DNA from: JAVJSD01 sp040219575
GTDB lineage: Bacteria; Planctomycetota; Planctomycetia; Pirellulales; Pirellulaceae
Direction of reading: 5' to 3'
DNA length: 64,000 bases
Assembly: GCA_040219575.1 (NCBI GenBank)
Contig: JAVJSD010000027.1
Coordinates: forward strand, 62,001 to 126,000
In this document: positions 52,443-60,453 of the stretch, piece by piece
How positions within the stretch are numbered: the first letter of the stretch is position 1
Layout: every line of letters begins with the position of its first letter
The notes under the pieces: generated by a model
What the model was told of the DNA's origin: nothing
The model's database searches: none
What the model saw: only the letters and a program-made list of their open reading frames with translations
Made by a program: the position numbers and the translations under genes

Positions 52443-53990
52443 ATGACGCCGATAAACAGCTCACGCGTTGTCACAGCATGCCTTTTCTTCTCCCTGATGT
52501 CGCTCGCGTTTCCTCGACTCGTCGCCGCGCAGCAAAATCCGCCGACCGAAGCGCCCGACTACCTGCGCGTCGTGCGGACTTCCGTCGACGCGCTGCTCGA
52601 GCGAGGCGTCGATCGCTGGGGAGACAACCACACCGCGCTCATCATCTCGATCCTCGATCGCAAAACCCTCGAACCGCCTGCAAAGCTTCCCGGCGGTTCG
52701 GCGGGCGTCCGTAACAGCGACCGCACCAACGAGTACGGCAGCAACGCCAACATCCAACAGAACCTGTATCGCGTGATGATGCTGCTCAGCGATCTGACCG
52801 ACGATCCACGCTACCGGGCGGCGGCCGAAGCGGCGCTGGTCGACCTGCTCCGCTACGGTCAGTCGCCCGAAACCGGTCTGCTGGGCTGGGGAGAGCATCT
52901 GTTTATCGATCTTCGCTCCGAGCAGGTCGCCTCGAACGGGCAGGAAACGCCGTCATATCACGAGATGAAAAAGAAGCTGATCTTCTGGGATCTGCTTCAT
53001 CAGCGAGAGCCGAAGCGATTGCTGACGTTCGCCCGTGGCGTGTGGGACCATCAGATTTACGATCATAAGACCGGCGACTTCAGCCGGCACGCCAGTTGGC
53101 ACAAACACGGGCCCCGCCGCGGGTACGACTTCACCAAGGAGGGCGGTTACATGATCGCCCTCTGGTCGCAGGCCTACGAAGAAGCGGAGGACCCTGTCTA
53201 CCGGCAGGCGGTCGAGTCGTTGGCCCGCCGCTACACGCGCAAGCTGAACGAACGAAATCTGCTCGATTACGATTCGGTCCGCCCGAACTACTGCAACAAC
53301 GGCCACAACATCACGCTCGCGTTTGAATGCCAGCAAGCGGCCGAGCGATTTCGTGCGCCGCAGGGCGAAGAGAAAGACGACGCCACGGCCAAGCGACTCG
53401 TCGAACTGGCGAGCCGCATCGATCAGGGCTTTCTCGGCGTCAACCACGCGGTGGGCGACCCGCACCGCGGCTTCATCGCCACCAGCCTCACCGAAGACGG
53501 CCAGCCCTGCGACCGCGACGGCCCCGGTCCCGGCGGCTACTCGGTGTTGTGGGGCATGGGCTACGGAAAGCAAACCACCGCCATGGTCGCCCTGCACGTC
53601 TATCACCGAGCGAAGCAATTACCCCCGGGAACGGTTCGCGAGGCGTACCTCGACCTGTTCCGCGAGGCGGCCGACGTCTACAAGCAGGTCGACGCGATCG
53701 ACCGCGAGAAAGACGTGTGGGCCTGCGAGCCGGGAATGGCGATCCTGCTGCTCGTGGCGGCCCATCGCGAGACCGGCGACGCATCGTACTTGAAGGCCGC
53801 CGAGCGATTGGCGCGGCAGTCGGTCGCCATGTTCTGGGACGAATCGAGTCCCTTGCCGAAGGCCAGTTCGCGCAAGAGCCACTACGAAGCCATGACCGGC
53901 GCCGACACATTGATGCTCGCCCTATTGGCGGTCCACACGGCGCGGAACGACTCGCGAGTGGACGTGCCGATTAGCGATCTCGACAAGTAG
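52443..53990 (+). CDS. Secreted alpha/alpha-barrel protein, putative polysaccharide-active enzyme
   Basis: 515 residues; ATG 52443 chosen as the first codon of a good signal peptide (VVTACLFFSLMSLAFPRLVAAQ). The mature protein is helical with aromatic/His-rich loops: LLERGVDRWGDNHTALIISILDR, QQNLYRVMMLLSDLTDDPRYRAAAEAALVDLLRYGQ, GLLGWGEHLFIDL, RHASWHKHGPRRGYDFTKEGGYMIALWSQAY, CNNGHNITLAFEC, WGMGYGKQTTAMVAL. The repeated helix pairs suggest an (alpha/alpha)6 toroid as in PL or GH families such as pectate lyases and GH105-like enzymes. The exact family is not recognised. It begins 185 bp after apgM on the same strand. Confidence 0.7.
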   Translation: MTPINSSRVVTACLFFSLMSLAFPRLVAAQQNPPTEAPDYLRVVRTSVDALLERGVDRWGDNHTALIISILDRKTLEPPAKLPGGSAGVRNSDRTNEYGSNANIQQNLYRVMMLLSDLTDDPRYRAAAEAALVDLLRYGQSPETGLLGWGEHLFIDLRSEQVASNGQETPSYHEMKKKLIFWDLLHQREPKRLLTFARGVWDHQIYDHKTGDFSRHASWHKHGPRRGYDFTKEGGYMIALWSQAYEEAEDPVYRQAVESLARRYTRKLNERNLLDYDSVRPNYCNNGHNITLAFECQQAAERFRAPQGEEKDDATAKRLVELASRIDQGFLGVNHAVGDPHRGFIATSLTEDGQPCDRDGPGPGGYSVLWGMGYGKQTTAMVALHVYHRAKQLPPGTVREAYLDLFREAADVYKQVDAIDREKDVWACEPGMAILLLVAAHRETGDASYLKAAERLARQSVAMFWDESSPLPKASSRKSHYEAMTGADTLMLALLAVHTARNDSRVDVPISDLDK

Positions 53991-54095
53991 CCGCGCCGCC
54001 CACAACTCGTTGCGGCCGAAGGTTGCCGAGGGTCCGGCGGGCGGTCGTACGTGAACCCATCGCGACCTGCGCAGAAATTGACTCCGCTGCTCATT

Positions 54096-54692
54096 ATGGA
54101 TGACAAGGCGTCGCCCTCGGAATGCGATCAGCGACCTGCGGAGTATCGTGCGTCGCACGGGGCGGGGCTGCGCGGCGACAAGACGTCCGGCGTGATCCTC
54201 ATCTGCCTGAGTGCGTTCTTCGCGATGCAAAGCGGACTGGGCTTTCTCTGGGGATTATTGGTCTACTTTGTCTTTCTTCCACTAATCAGAAACTCCACGC
54301 CGCCGCCGGCAGCGACGGATGCGATGTTCAGCACAATGTCGCAGCTAATGCTCATCTATATGCCGTTTTCGTTGGCGGGCGCCATCCTTCTGATTGTCTG
54401 CGGTTCCAAAATCGTTCGCGGTTCCGACCGGGCGAGGCGCTTTGCCAGGTGGATCGTACTCGCGGAAGTCGCGTGGCTGATCGTTTTCAATTTGCACGCC
54501 CTTCTCGCGACCTATCCGATTTATCCGTCGCAGCCGATGGGGCCGATCAATTCGCCCACGGGGAAATTGATTTGGATGTTGATCTGCGGGGTTGGCAACG
54601 CCGGCATCGTTACGGTTGTAGTCGCCTTCCTGTTGTTTATATTGAGCCGGCCCAAGCAGGCGAAGACGCCGTCGCCTGGGACATCGGACTAG
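54096..54692 (+). CDS. Four-helix membrane protein, unknown
   Basis: 198 residues from ATG 54096; an in-frame GTG at 54051 is possible. Four membrane segments: VILICLSAFFAMQSGLGFLWG, LMLIYMPFSLAGAILLIVCGSKIV, FARWIVLAEVAWLIVFNLHALLA and MLICGVGNAGIVTVVVAFLLFIL. The N terminus is charged and the C terminus short and polar. Codon choice is less GC-biased than in the flanking genes, which may indicate acquisition. The stop codon TAG directly abuts the left end of a MITE-like element (ggctct at 54692). No function is assigned. Confidence 0.65.
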   Translation: MDDKASPSECDQRPAEYRASHGAGLRGDKTSGVILICLSAFFAMQSGLGFLWGLLVYFVFLPLIRNSTPPPAATDAMFSTMSQLMLIYMPFSLAGAILLIVCGSKIVRGSDRARRFARWIVLAEVAWLIVFNLHALLATYPIYPSQPMGPINSPTGKLIWMLICGVGNAGIVTVVVAFLLFILSRPKQAKTPSPGTSD

Positions 54693-54811
54693 GCTCTGTT
54701 TCAGGACATCGAAATGGCACGGCATTCGGTAGCGGAACTCGCCAGAGTTCCGAGAGTTGGCCGGATGTTCGGAAGTCTGGCGACTTCCGCTACGGGTCTT
54801 CAAGTAGAGCC
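54692..54811. repeat. MITE-like element, most complete copy (ggctct...agagcc)
   Basis: The termini ggctctgtttcaggac and the complement of gtcttcaagtagagcc form imperfect inverted repeats. Inside are gtagcggaactcgccagagt and ggcgacttccgctac, the palindrome shared by copies at 19423, 22392, 35655 and 60106. The element is 120 bp, with no gene. It lies directly after the stop of the membrane protein and 55 bp before the hydrolase gene. Confidence 0.85.
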
Positions 54812-54866
54812 GAATGGATGACCGCGGTGTTCGGTCAATTCTTCTCCGCACTTCACTGGTGGAAAC

Positions 54867-56969
54867 ATGCTCCGCTCCTCCCTCAATTCCGCTGCAACTC
54901 TCCGCGGCGGACGCCGCCAGCGTCCGAACCAATCGCTCCCTGGGTTGCCGACGCTGGCAGCGTCGGTTACGGCGATTGCCGCGTTGTTCGCCTCTTCGCT
55001 GCTTGCCGATGGGCCGGCCGATAACCATCCGGAATCGGTGCGGCGGGTTCCCAAGCTCGGCATCGAACTCAGCCAGCAACAACGGCAGGAGATTCAGCAG
55101 GGACTCGCAACATTGGAGCGAGCGATCGCGCCGCTCAAAAACAGAAAGGATCCGCGCACGCAGGAGTTGCTCCCCGACGTGCAGATCTTCCACAAGGCCG
55201 TGCACGACGCCCTCACGCATCAGGAATTCTTCAGCCCGGGCGACGTCAAGGCGGCGGTGGAGCTGCTCGCGGAAGGGAGACTGCGGGCCGAACAACTCGC
55301 CAACGGCGACGCACCGTGGACAAACGCACGCGGCCTCGTCGTACGGGGGTACCTCTCCAAGATCGACGGCAGCGTGCAACCCTACGGCTTGGTCGTGCCG
55401 GAGTCGTATTCCCACGAAACCGCGGGGCGCTATCGGGTCGATCTGTGGTTCCACGGTCGCGGCGAGACCCTCAGCGAGGTGAGCTTCCTCAATCAGCGAC
55501 GTCGGCAGGTCGGGCAATTCGCGCCCCAGGACACCATCGTGCTGCATCCCTACGGACGTTACTCGAACGCCTTCAAGTTCGCGGGCGAAGTCGATGTGCT
55601 CGAGGCGCTCGATTCGGTGCGGCGGCGTTATCGCGTCGACGACAATCGCATCGCGGCCCGCGGCTTCTCGATGGGGGGCGCCGCCTGCTGGCAGTTCGCC
55701 GTGCACTATTCCGATCGCTGGTTCGCCGCCAATCCCGGCGCGGGCTTCGCCGAGACGCAGGAGTTTCTGAAATTCTTCCAAGGCGAGACGCCCGAGCCGA
55801 CCTGGTACGAGCGCAAACTATGGCACTGGTACGACTGCCCCGACTGGGCCGCCAACCTGCATCAATGCCCGACGGTCGCCTACAGCGGCGAGTTGGATCG
55901 TCAGAAGCAGGCGGCCGACATCATGCAGGAGGCGCTGGCTCGCGAAGAGATCGACCTGGTGCACATCATCGGTCCGGAAACGAAGCACGCCTATCACCCG
56001 CAAGCCCGGGAACACGTCGCCCAACGACTCGACGCCCTGGCCCGCAACGGCCGGCAGCGCATTCCGCGCACCGTGCATTTCGTCACCTACACGCTCAAGT
56101 ACAACCACATGAACTGGGTGACGATCGACGGTCTCGGCCAGCATTGGGAGCGGGCGAGCGTCGATGGCCGCATCGCGGGCGACGCCGCCGTCGACGTCGA
56201 GACCTCGAACGTCACCGACTTCACCCTCGCCATGGCGCCGGGCGACTGCCCCTTCGAAATCACCGAACCGGTCACACTGCACGTCGACGGCGAGACGCTG
56301 CCGGGGCCGAGACCCAAGTCCGACCGTTCGTGGCATGTGTCGCTGCACCGCACCAGCGAAGGCTGGCAAGTCGGTCGACGCGAGGTCGAAGGTCTGGCGA
56401 AACGCCACAACCTGCAAGGGCCGATCGACGACGCCTTGATGGATTCGTTCATATTCGTGCGGCCGACCGGCAAGTCGCCCAATGAAGCGGTGGCGAAGTG
56501 GGCCGAGTCGGAACTCGACCACGCCATCGAACACTGGCGGCGTCACTTCCGCGGCGACGCCCGGGTGAAGGACGACGTCGCCGTCACCGACGCCGACATC
56601 GCCTCGGCGAACCTCATTTTGTGGGGCGACGCCGAGAGCAACGCCGTCCTCAAGCGGATCGCCGACAAATTGCCGATTCGTTGGGACGCGAAGCGGATCG
56701 TCGCCGACGACCGCACCTGGCCCGCCGATCACCACGCCTTGATCGCCGTCTATCCCAATCCGCTCAACCCGGAGCGGTACGTGGTGCTCAACAGCAGTTT
56801 CACCTACCGCGAGTACGCCTACCTGAACAACGCCCGGCAAGTGCCGAAACTACCGGATTGGGCGGTGATCGACGTCCGCACGCCGCCGGATACATTGTGG
56901 CCGGGAAAGGTGGTGGACGCCGACTTCTTCGACGAACGCTGGCGGCTGAAGGTGCGTGGTGAGAGGTAG
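54867..56969 (+). CDS. Secreted alpha/beta hydrolase (prolyl-oligopeptidase/esterase type) with N- and C-terminal extensions
   Basis: 700 residues. Hydrophobic export signal LPTLAASVTAIAALFASSLLA sits at residues 27-47 after a basic N terminus; it is partly encoded by a dispersed repeat (54904-54971). A helical segment (LSQQQRQEIQQGLATLERAI) precedes the hydrolase: VDLWFHGRGETLSE (oxyanion), DDNRIAARGFSMGGAACWQFAVHYSDRW (nucleophile Ser in GFSMGG), YSGELDRQKQAAD (acid) and IIGPETKHAYHPQA (His). Two more domains follow from about residue 395, with VHFVTYTLKYNHMNWVTIDG and a region typical of planctomycete prolyl-oligopeptidase-like proteins (LIAVYPNPLNPERYVVLNSSFTYREYAY). The substrate, peptide or ester, is uncertain. 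Confidence 0.85.
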   Translation: MLRSSLNSAATLRGGRRQRPNQSLPGLPTLAASVTAIAALFASSLLADGPADNHPESVRRVPKLGIELSQQQRQEIQQGLATLERAIAPLKNRKDPRTQELLPDVQIFHKAVHDALTHQEFFSPGDVKAAVELLAEGRLRAEQLANGDAPWTNARGLVVRGYLSKIDGSVQPYGLVVPESYSHETAGRYRVDLWFHGRGETLSEVSFLNQRRRQVGQFAPQDTIVLHPYGRYSNAFKFAGEVDVLEALDSVRRRYRVDDNRIAARGFSMGGAACWQFAVHYSDRWFAANPGAGFAETQEFLKFFQGETPEPTWYERKLWHWYDCPDWAANLHQCPTVAYSGELDRQKQAADIMQEALAREEIDLVHIIGPETKHAYHPQAREHVAQRLDALARNGRQRIPRTVHFVTYTLKYNHMNWVTIDGLGQHWERASVDGRIAGDAAVDVETSNVTDFTLAMAPGDCPFEITEPVTLHVDGETLPGPRPKSDRSWHVSLHRTSEGWQVGRREVEGLAKRHNLQGPIDDALMDSFIFVRPTGKSPNEAVAKWAESELDHAIEHWRRHFRGDARVKDDVAVTDADIASANLILWGDAESNAVLKRIADKLPIRWDAKRIVADDRTWPADHHALIAVYPNPLNPERYVVLNSSFTYREYAYLNNARQVPKLPDWAVIDVRTPPDTLWPGKVVDADFFDERWRLKVRGER
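54904..54971 (+). repeat. Dispersed palindromic repeat embedded in the hydrolase coding region
   Basis: gcggacgccgccagcgtccg and ttgccgacgctggcagcgtc then ggttac match the intergenic family at 401-612. The copy is in frame and encodes codons 13-35 of the gene, including the start of the hydrophobic core of the signal peptide. Confidence 0.75.
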
Positions 56970-56970
56970 G

Positions 56971-57562
56971 TTGGTGAGTGGTGAGTGGTGAGTGGTGAGT
57001 GCGCACCCCAAGCCGACGACTTGTCGTCGTGAGTAGGTGTGGTTAGCGGCGGGGTTGATCCCCGCGTATGGCGGCGGTGTCTGTCGGAGCCGCCTCTTCC
57101 ACCGCTACCACCTCATCGTAATCCAATGTCAATGTCATCCAATGTCGCGCGTGCACCAATCGTCAACTGCACGGGGATCAACCCTCGTTGTTCTACACAA
57201 GTCCCGAGCCCGTTGGGCTCGATTTTCACCCTCCCTTCCGGGGAGGGTCGGCCGCGCAAGTGGCCGGGGAGGGGTGAAGCGAGAACCGACTCTATCTCGC
57301 GACAACGTTTCCTCGCACATCCGCCCTCCCCTCGCTTCGCTCGACCCTCCCGGAGGGGCCGGAGGGAGGGTAAGAAGATCAGGGCCCTGGCGCACGGGAA
57401 GACCTGGCGCACGGGAAGGCCTGGAGATTGGATCCACGCAAGGTTGTTGGAGTCCCATGCAAGCGTGAAACCACCACACTTACTCACCTACTCACCAAAC
57501 GACGACAAGTCGTCGGCTTGGGGTGCGCACGCGGCGTCCACTCACCACTCACCACTCACCAA
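56971..57562. repeat. 592-bp nested inverted-repeat element filling a convergent intergenic gap
   Basis: Left arm (56971-57045) starts ttggtgagtggtgagtggtg, with tandem gtgagtg units, then gcgcaccccaagccgacgac and ttgtcgtcg. The right arm (57476-57562) is its imperfect reverse complement. The interior has its own palindromes (ctcccttccggggagggt near 57230; accctcccggaggggccgga near 57345). It extends from 2 nt after the stop of the plus-strand hydrolase to 2 nt before the stop of the minus-strand isomerase gene. No gene inside. Confidence 0.85.
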
Positions 57563-57563
57563 T

Positions 57564-58577
57564 TCAAAACCCGCGTTCGGCCCGCAAATCCTCGATATCC
57601 CGCAGGTGATACCCGATGCCCGCGTAGTCGAGCACGCGGCACAGGCCGCGCAGCGCGATGCCCATTCCGTCGGGACCGCTGAAGCCGCCGAACTGTCCGC
57701 CCCCCTTCACATGCGGCTCCAGGTCGAGGAACACGCCGGGCACGCCGCGCTTCTTCAGCTTCTTTTCCAACTTGGGGATCAGGTTGCGGAAGTCCTTCAT
57801 GATCCGCTCGTGGCCGCTGTCGCCGATGTCGGCCGGCACGAAGTGCTTGAGCGCCTCTTCGTCCACATGGTCGGTCCGCGCCAGCGGCGTGGGATTGGCG
57901 TAGTCCTTGATGTGCATCCAACCCAGGCCGGGCTTCATCTGGATGTACTGCTCGAACGTTTCGTCGGGCGAGCAGCCTTGCGTGATGATGTTGCCGGCGT
58001 CGTAGATCAGCACCAGCGAGGGATGATTGACTTGTTTGTGGATGGCGGCCAGCAACGCGCCGCTTTGGCCGACCAGGTTGGCCTCCACCTCCAGGCCGAA
58101 GATCAGATCGCTGCGATGGCAGGCCTCGGCGATCTGCCCCAGTTGATCGACGACCTGCGGCAGATGCTCCTGGGCCTCGGTGCCGCGGGGATGGTAAAAC
58201 GAGAAGCCGCGGATCAGTTTGGTTTCGAAGGCGTGAGCCAGTTCACAGGCCTTGGCGACGTCCTTCTCGAGGTACTTCTTGAACGGCACGTAGCGATTCT
58301 TGGTGCCGTCGTCGACATCCTGCAGCTTGACCTTGCCGATCGGCGAACCGAGCGACGACACGTTCAGCCCGTACTCGTCCTCCAGGTGCCGAACCTTACT
58401 GATCTCCCCCTTGTTCAGCTCCATCACGTTCTTCACGCCGCCGCCGGCGTCGATGAAGCGGATGGTGTAGAACTGCAGTCCCAGCGCGGCGAAGGCGGCG
58501 AACTGCTGCTCGGCGGTCTTCTGATTGGCGGCCTCATCGGCGAATCCCGAGAGGATGACGTTCGGCTGATCGGCCAT
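57564..58577 (-). CDS. Sugar phosphate isomerase/epimerase-like TIM-barrel protein
   Basis: 337 residues, no signal peptide. It has the xylose-isomerase-like AP-endonuclease-2 fold: VILSGFADEAANQKTAEQQFAAFAALGLQFYTIRF at the start, metal ligands in LIFGLEVEAN (Glu), LVLIYDAGNI (Asp), GWMHIKDY (His) and VFLDLEPHVKGGGQFGGFSGPDG (Glu). The order fits a divalent-metal-dependent isomerase or epimerase of sugars or inositols. Planctomycetes have many such genes, often near Gfo/Idh/MocA genes, but none is adjacent here. The substrate is unknown. It is convergent with the hydrolase across the inverted-repeat element. Confidence 0.9.
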   Translation of the reverse strand: MADQPNVILSGFADEAANQKTAEQQFAAFAALGLQFYTIRFIDAGGGVKNVMELNKGEISKVRHLEDEYGLNVSSLGSPIGKVKLQDVDDGTKNRYVPFKKYLEKDVAKACELAHAFETKLIRGFSFYHPRGTEAQEHLPQVVDQLGQIAEACHRSDLIFGLEVEANLVGQSGALLAAIHKQVNHPSLVLIYDAGNIITQGCSPDETFEQYIQMKPGLGWMHIKDYANPTPLARTDHVDEEALKHFVPADIGDSGHERIMKDFRNLIPKLEKKLKKRGVPGVFLDLEPHVKGGGQFGGFSGPDGMGIALRGLCRVLDYAGIGYHLRDIEDLRAERGF

Positions 58578-58809
58578 GGGAGCGTAGCTTTCGATTGCGG
58601 GGAGGCGGGGAAACCGTGTCGGGGGAAACCGGCCATTGTGCGGCCAGCCCCGATCGGTTGCAAGGGCGGCGAGCGACGCGCACTGCCGGGCGGCGGCGCG
58701 GCGATTCGTCTTCCAAAACGGGAAACTGTCATGCGCCGTTAGAAATGTCCCCCAAGATAGCTGTCTTCAAGGAGACGGCGATGGAGACGATTTCGATGAG
58801 CGTGGGTGA

Positions 58810-59058
58810 GCGTCGGCGGAACACCGGGGCGTTCGCAACTACAATCGTCCTCCCCGCCTGACCAAGAATCTCATCCGTCAATGGGCGCGGAGCCACGAAG
58901 CGAAAACCGGCTCCTGGCCGCACGACAAATCCAGCCGGGTGCTCGACGATCCCGAGGAATCCTGGGCGGCGATCGACTTCGCGCTGCGCAGCGGCGGGCG
59001 CGGGTTGCCGGGAGTCTCAAGCCTGTCGCGGCTGCCGAGAGGTCGACAACCGAACTAA
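58810..59058 (+). pseudogene. Remnant of a planctomycete repeat-domain protein
   Basis: An 82-codon open stretch without start codon reads AEHRGVRNYNRPPRLTKN, then LIRQWARSHEAKTGSWPHDKS, SWAAIDFALRSGGRGLPGVSSLSRLP and stops at TAA 59056. The pattern AEHRGVRN ... I..WA..H...TG.WP...SG.V...P.E.W.AID.ALR.G.RGLPG.SSL.RLL is a repeated domain, known from memory as widespread in planctomycete proteins and of unknown function. An in-frame TGA at 58807-58809 cuts it off from upstream codons. One decayed unit remains. Confidence 0.7.
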
Positions 59059-59078
59059 TCCGCCACGATCACGCAACT

Positions 59079-59975
59079 TCAAGAGTTCGCCTGCTTGAGC
59101 TCCGCTTGCTCAATCGCCTGCTGATAGCTTGTAGGATACCCGAAGCTGGCCATGACCTTCCCGTGCTGCCCGATGACGGTCTCCACTTGCGCGGGCGTTA
59201 AGACGTCGGTCCAGGTATGGACCTTGCCGCGACGGAAGAATCGACCGCTCACGGAGCTCGGGGATCTCTCTGCGAACGAATCCTGCTGTTCAACCTCTTG
59301 CAGCACGTCAAAGGATGAAAATCGGACGGCTCGTTGTAGACGGTCTTGGTCCAGATCCCAATCGAGGAACTCGATCAACTTGGAGAATTCCTCGAGCGGC
59401 CGGGATTGCAGGTCTTCGTACCGAATCGTCAGCAGGGGGAAGTCGCGTCGCGCGGTCCACGACACGACATGTTGGCTCCAGGTGGTGATGTACTGCGCCA
59501 CGAACGGCCAATTCGGTCCTCCCAGTCGCTGACTGGGGTTGTTCATCGCCGCGATTGCTTCGTCGATCGTCAGTCCCGCATGATCAGCGAACGAGTCGAC
59601 GACGTCCAACGGATTGCGAAGGAGATAGACGGCGCAGCGCGTCAACTCCGACCGTATCAACGGGTAGCCGAAGTGGCGGACCCTCGCGTTGTGCGTCTTG
59701 AGATACTTCGCCTTGCCCAGATCGCGCGCGAGATGCTCTTGAATCCAGCGGCGGTGCGCGTCGATTTCGATGTCGGTCAGTTCTTCGCGACGCTTCCCGG
59801 ACAGACGGACGAAGAGATCGTATCGGCTCTCCGAGGCGGAGAACTCATAGATACGTTTCAAGTCCAGCGGCCGATCCGCGTCCAGAAGATAGGCCGTCAG
59901 AAACGCTCGCACCCAAGTGTTGCCCGACTTGGGAAACGAGGCTAACCAGGTTAGCGTTCGCATCGACATCCGCAT
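59079..59975 (-). CDS. PAPS-dependent sulfotransferase
   Basis: 298 residues if started at ATG 59975; ATGs at 59969 and 59963 are equally possible, and no clear ribosome-binding site decides. The 5'-phosphosulfate loop is TWLASFPKSGNTWVRAFL and the 3'-phosphate loop is CAVYLLRNPLDVVDSFADHAG; YLKTHNAR and the C-terminal GRFFRRGKVHTWTDVLTP are typical of the family. It transfers sulfate from PAPS to a hydroxyl or amine, for example on a glycan or lipid. The RRGKVHTWTD segment corresponds to the conserved RKGxxGDWK element, slightly altered. Neighbours give no acceptor. Confidence 0.92.
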   Translation of the reverse strand: MRMSMRTLTWLASFPKSGNTWVRAFLTAYLLDADRPLDLKRIYEFSASESRYDLFVRLSGKRREELTDIEIDAHRRWIQEHLARDLGKAKYLKTHNARVRHFGYPLIRSELTRCAVYLLRNPLDVVDSFADHAGLTIDEAIAAMNNPSQRLGGPNWPFVAQYITTWSQHVVSWTARRDFPLLTIRYEDLQSRPLEEFSKLIEFLDWDLDQDRLQRAVRFSSFDVLQEVEQQDSFAERSPSSVSGRFFRRGKVHTWTDVLTPAQVETVIGQHGKVMASFGYPTSYQQAIEQAELKQANS

Positions 59976-60105
59976 CCGCGATAGAAGTAGCCCGCGCCTC
60001 CAGCGGAGAATTCCTGCCATGCCAGCATAGGCGGCCCTCCGCTCGACCGTCAAGCAAAGTGGCAAGCGGCGACCGCATCCCAATTTCAACATCTCCCGTC
60101 CGATA

Positions 60106-60222
60106 GGCTCTGTAGGGGAACGCTGACGTCGAACATCGACTGTTCGCGACGCTCCTGAAAGTCTCTTCGATTCAATGCCGTCGGAAGTCTTACCACTTCC
60201 GCTACGACATTCCCCGACAAAG
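60106..60222. repeat. Decayed MITE-like copy (ggctct... family)
   Basis: Left end taggctctgt; right end gacaaagcc; the inner cggaagtct ... acttccgctac is the same palindrome as in the 54692 element. It lies in the sulfotransferase to surface-protein gap. Confidence 0.65.
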
Positions 60223-60299
60223 CCTCGCACAAAATGCTTGACAAGCTGTATCGATTTGAAGTATGAATCCGGTTACTGCAAGGGCTATCGGGGCCCAAA

Positions 60300-60343
60300 G
60301 TAGGGCAAGGTCTTATTCCTCCACGCGACCGCCGTAGGGCAAG
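60300..60343. repeat. Repeat of gtagggcaag family (variant)
   Basis: gtagggcaaggtcttattcc ... gtagggcaag, two direct gtagggcaa units about 35 bp apart, related to the pair at 23340-23456 but not folding as well. Confidence 0.5.
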
Positions 60344-60453
60344 GAACGAAGCGGTTCACGGGCACGGGGGCCCGCGCGTCGAGTGATTGGCTGCTATCGC
60401 CACCGTTATCCGTCGCGTCATTGGAAGTCTCTCTTGAGGCTGGGGATGATCGC

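Noticed and set aside
56974..57000. Tandem ggtgagt units as a possible CRISPR or VNTR array
   Set aside because: Units are about 7 bp with no spacers; they are part of an inverted-repeat arm.
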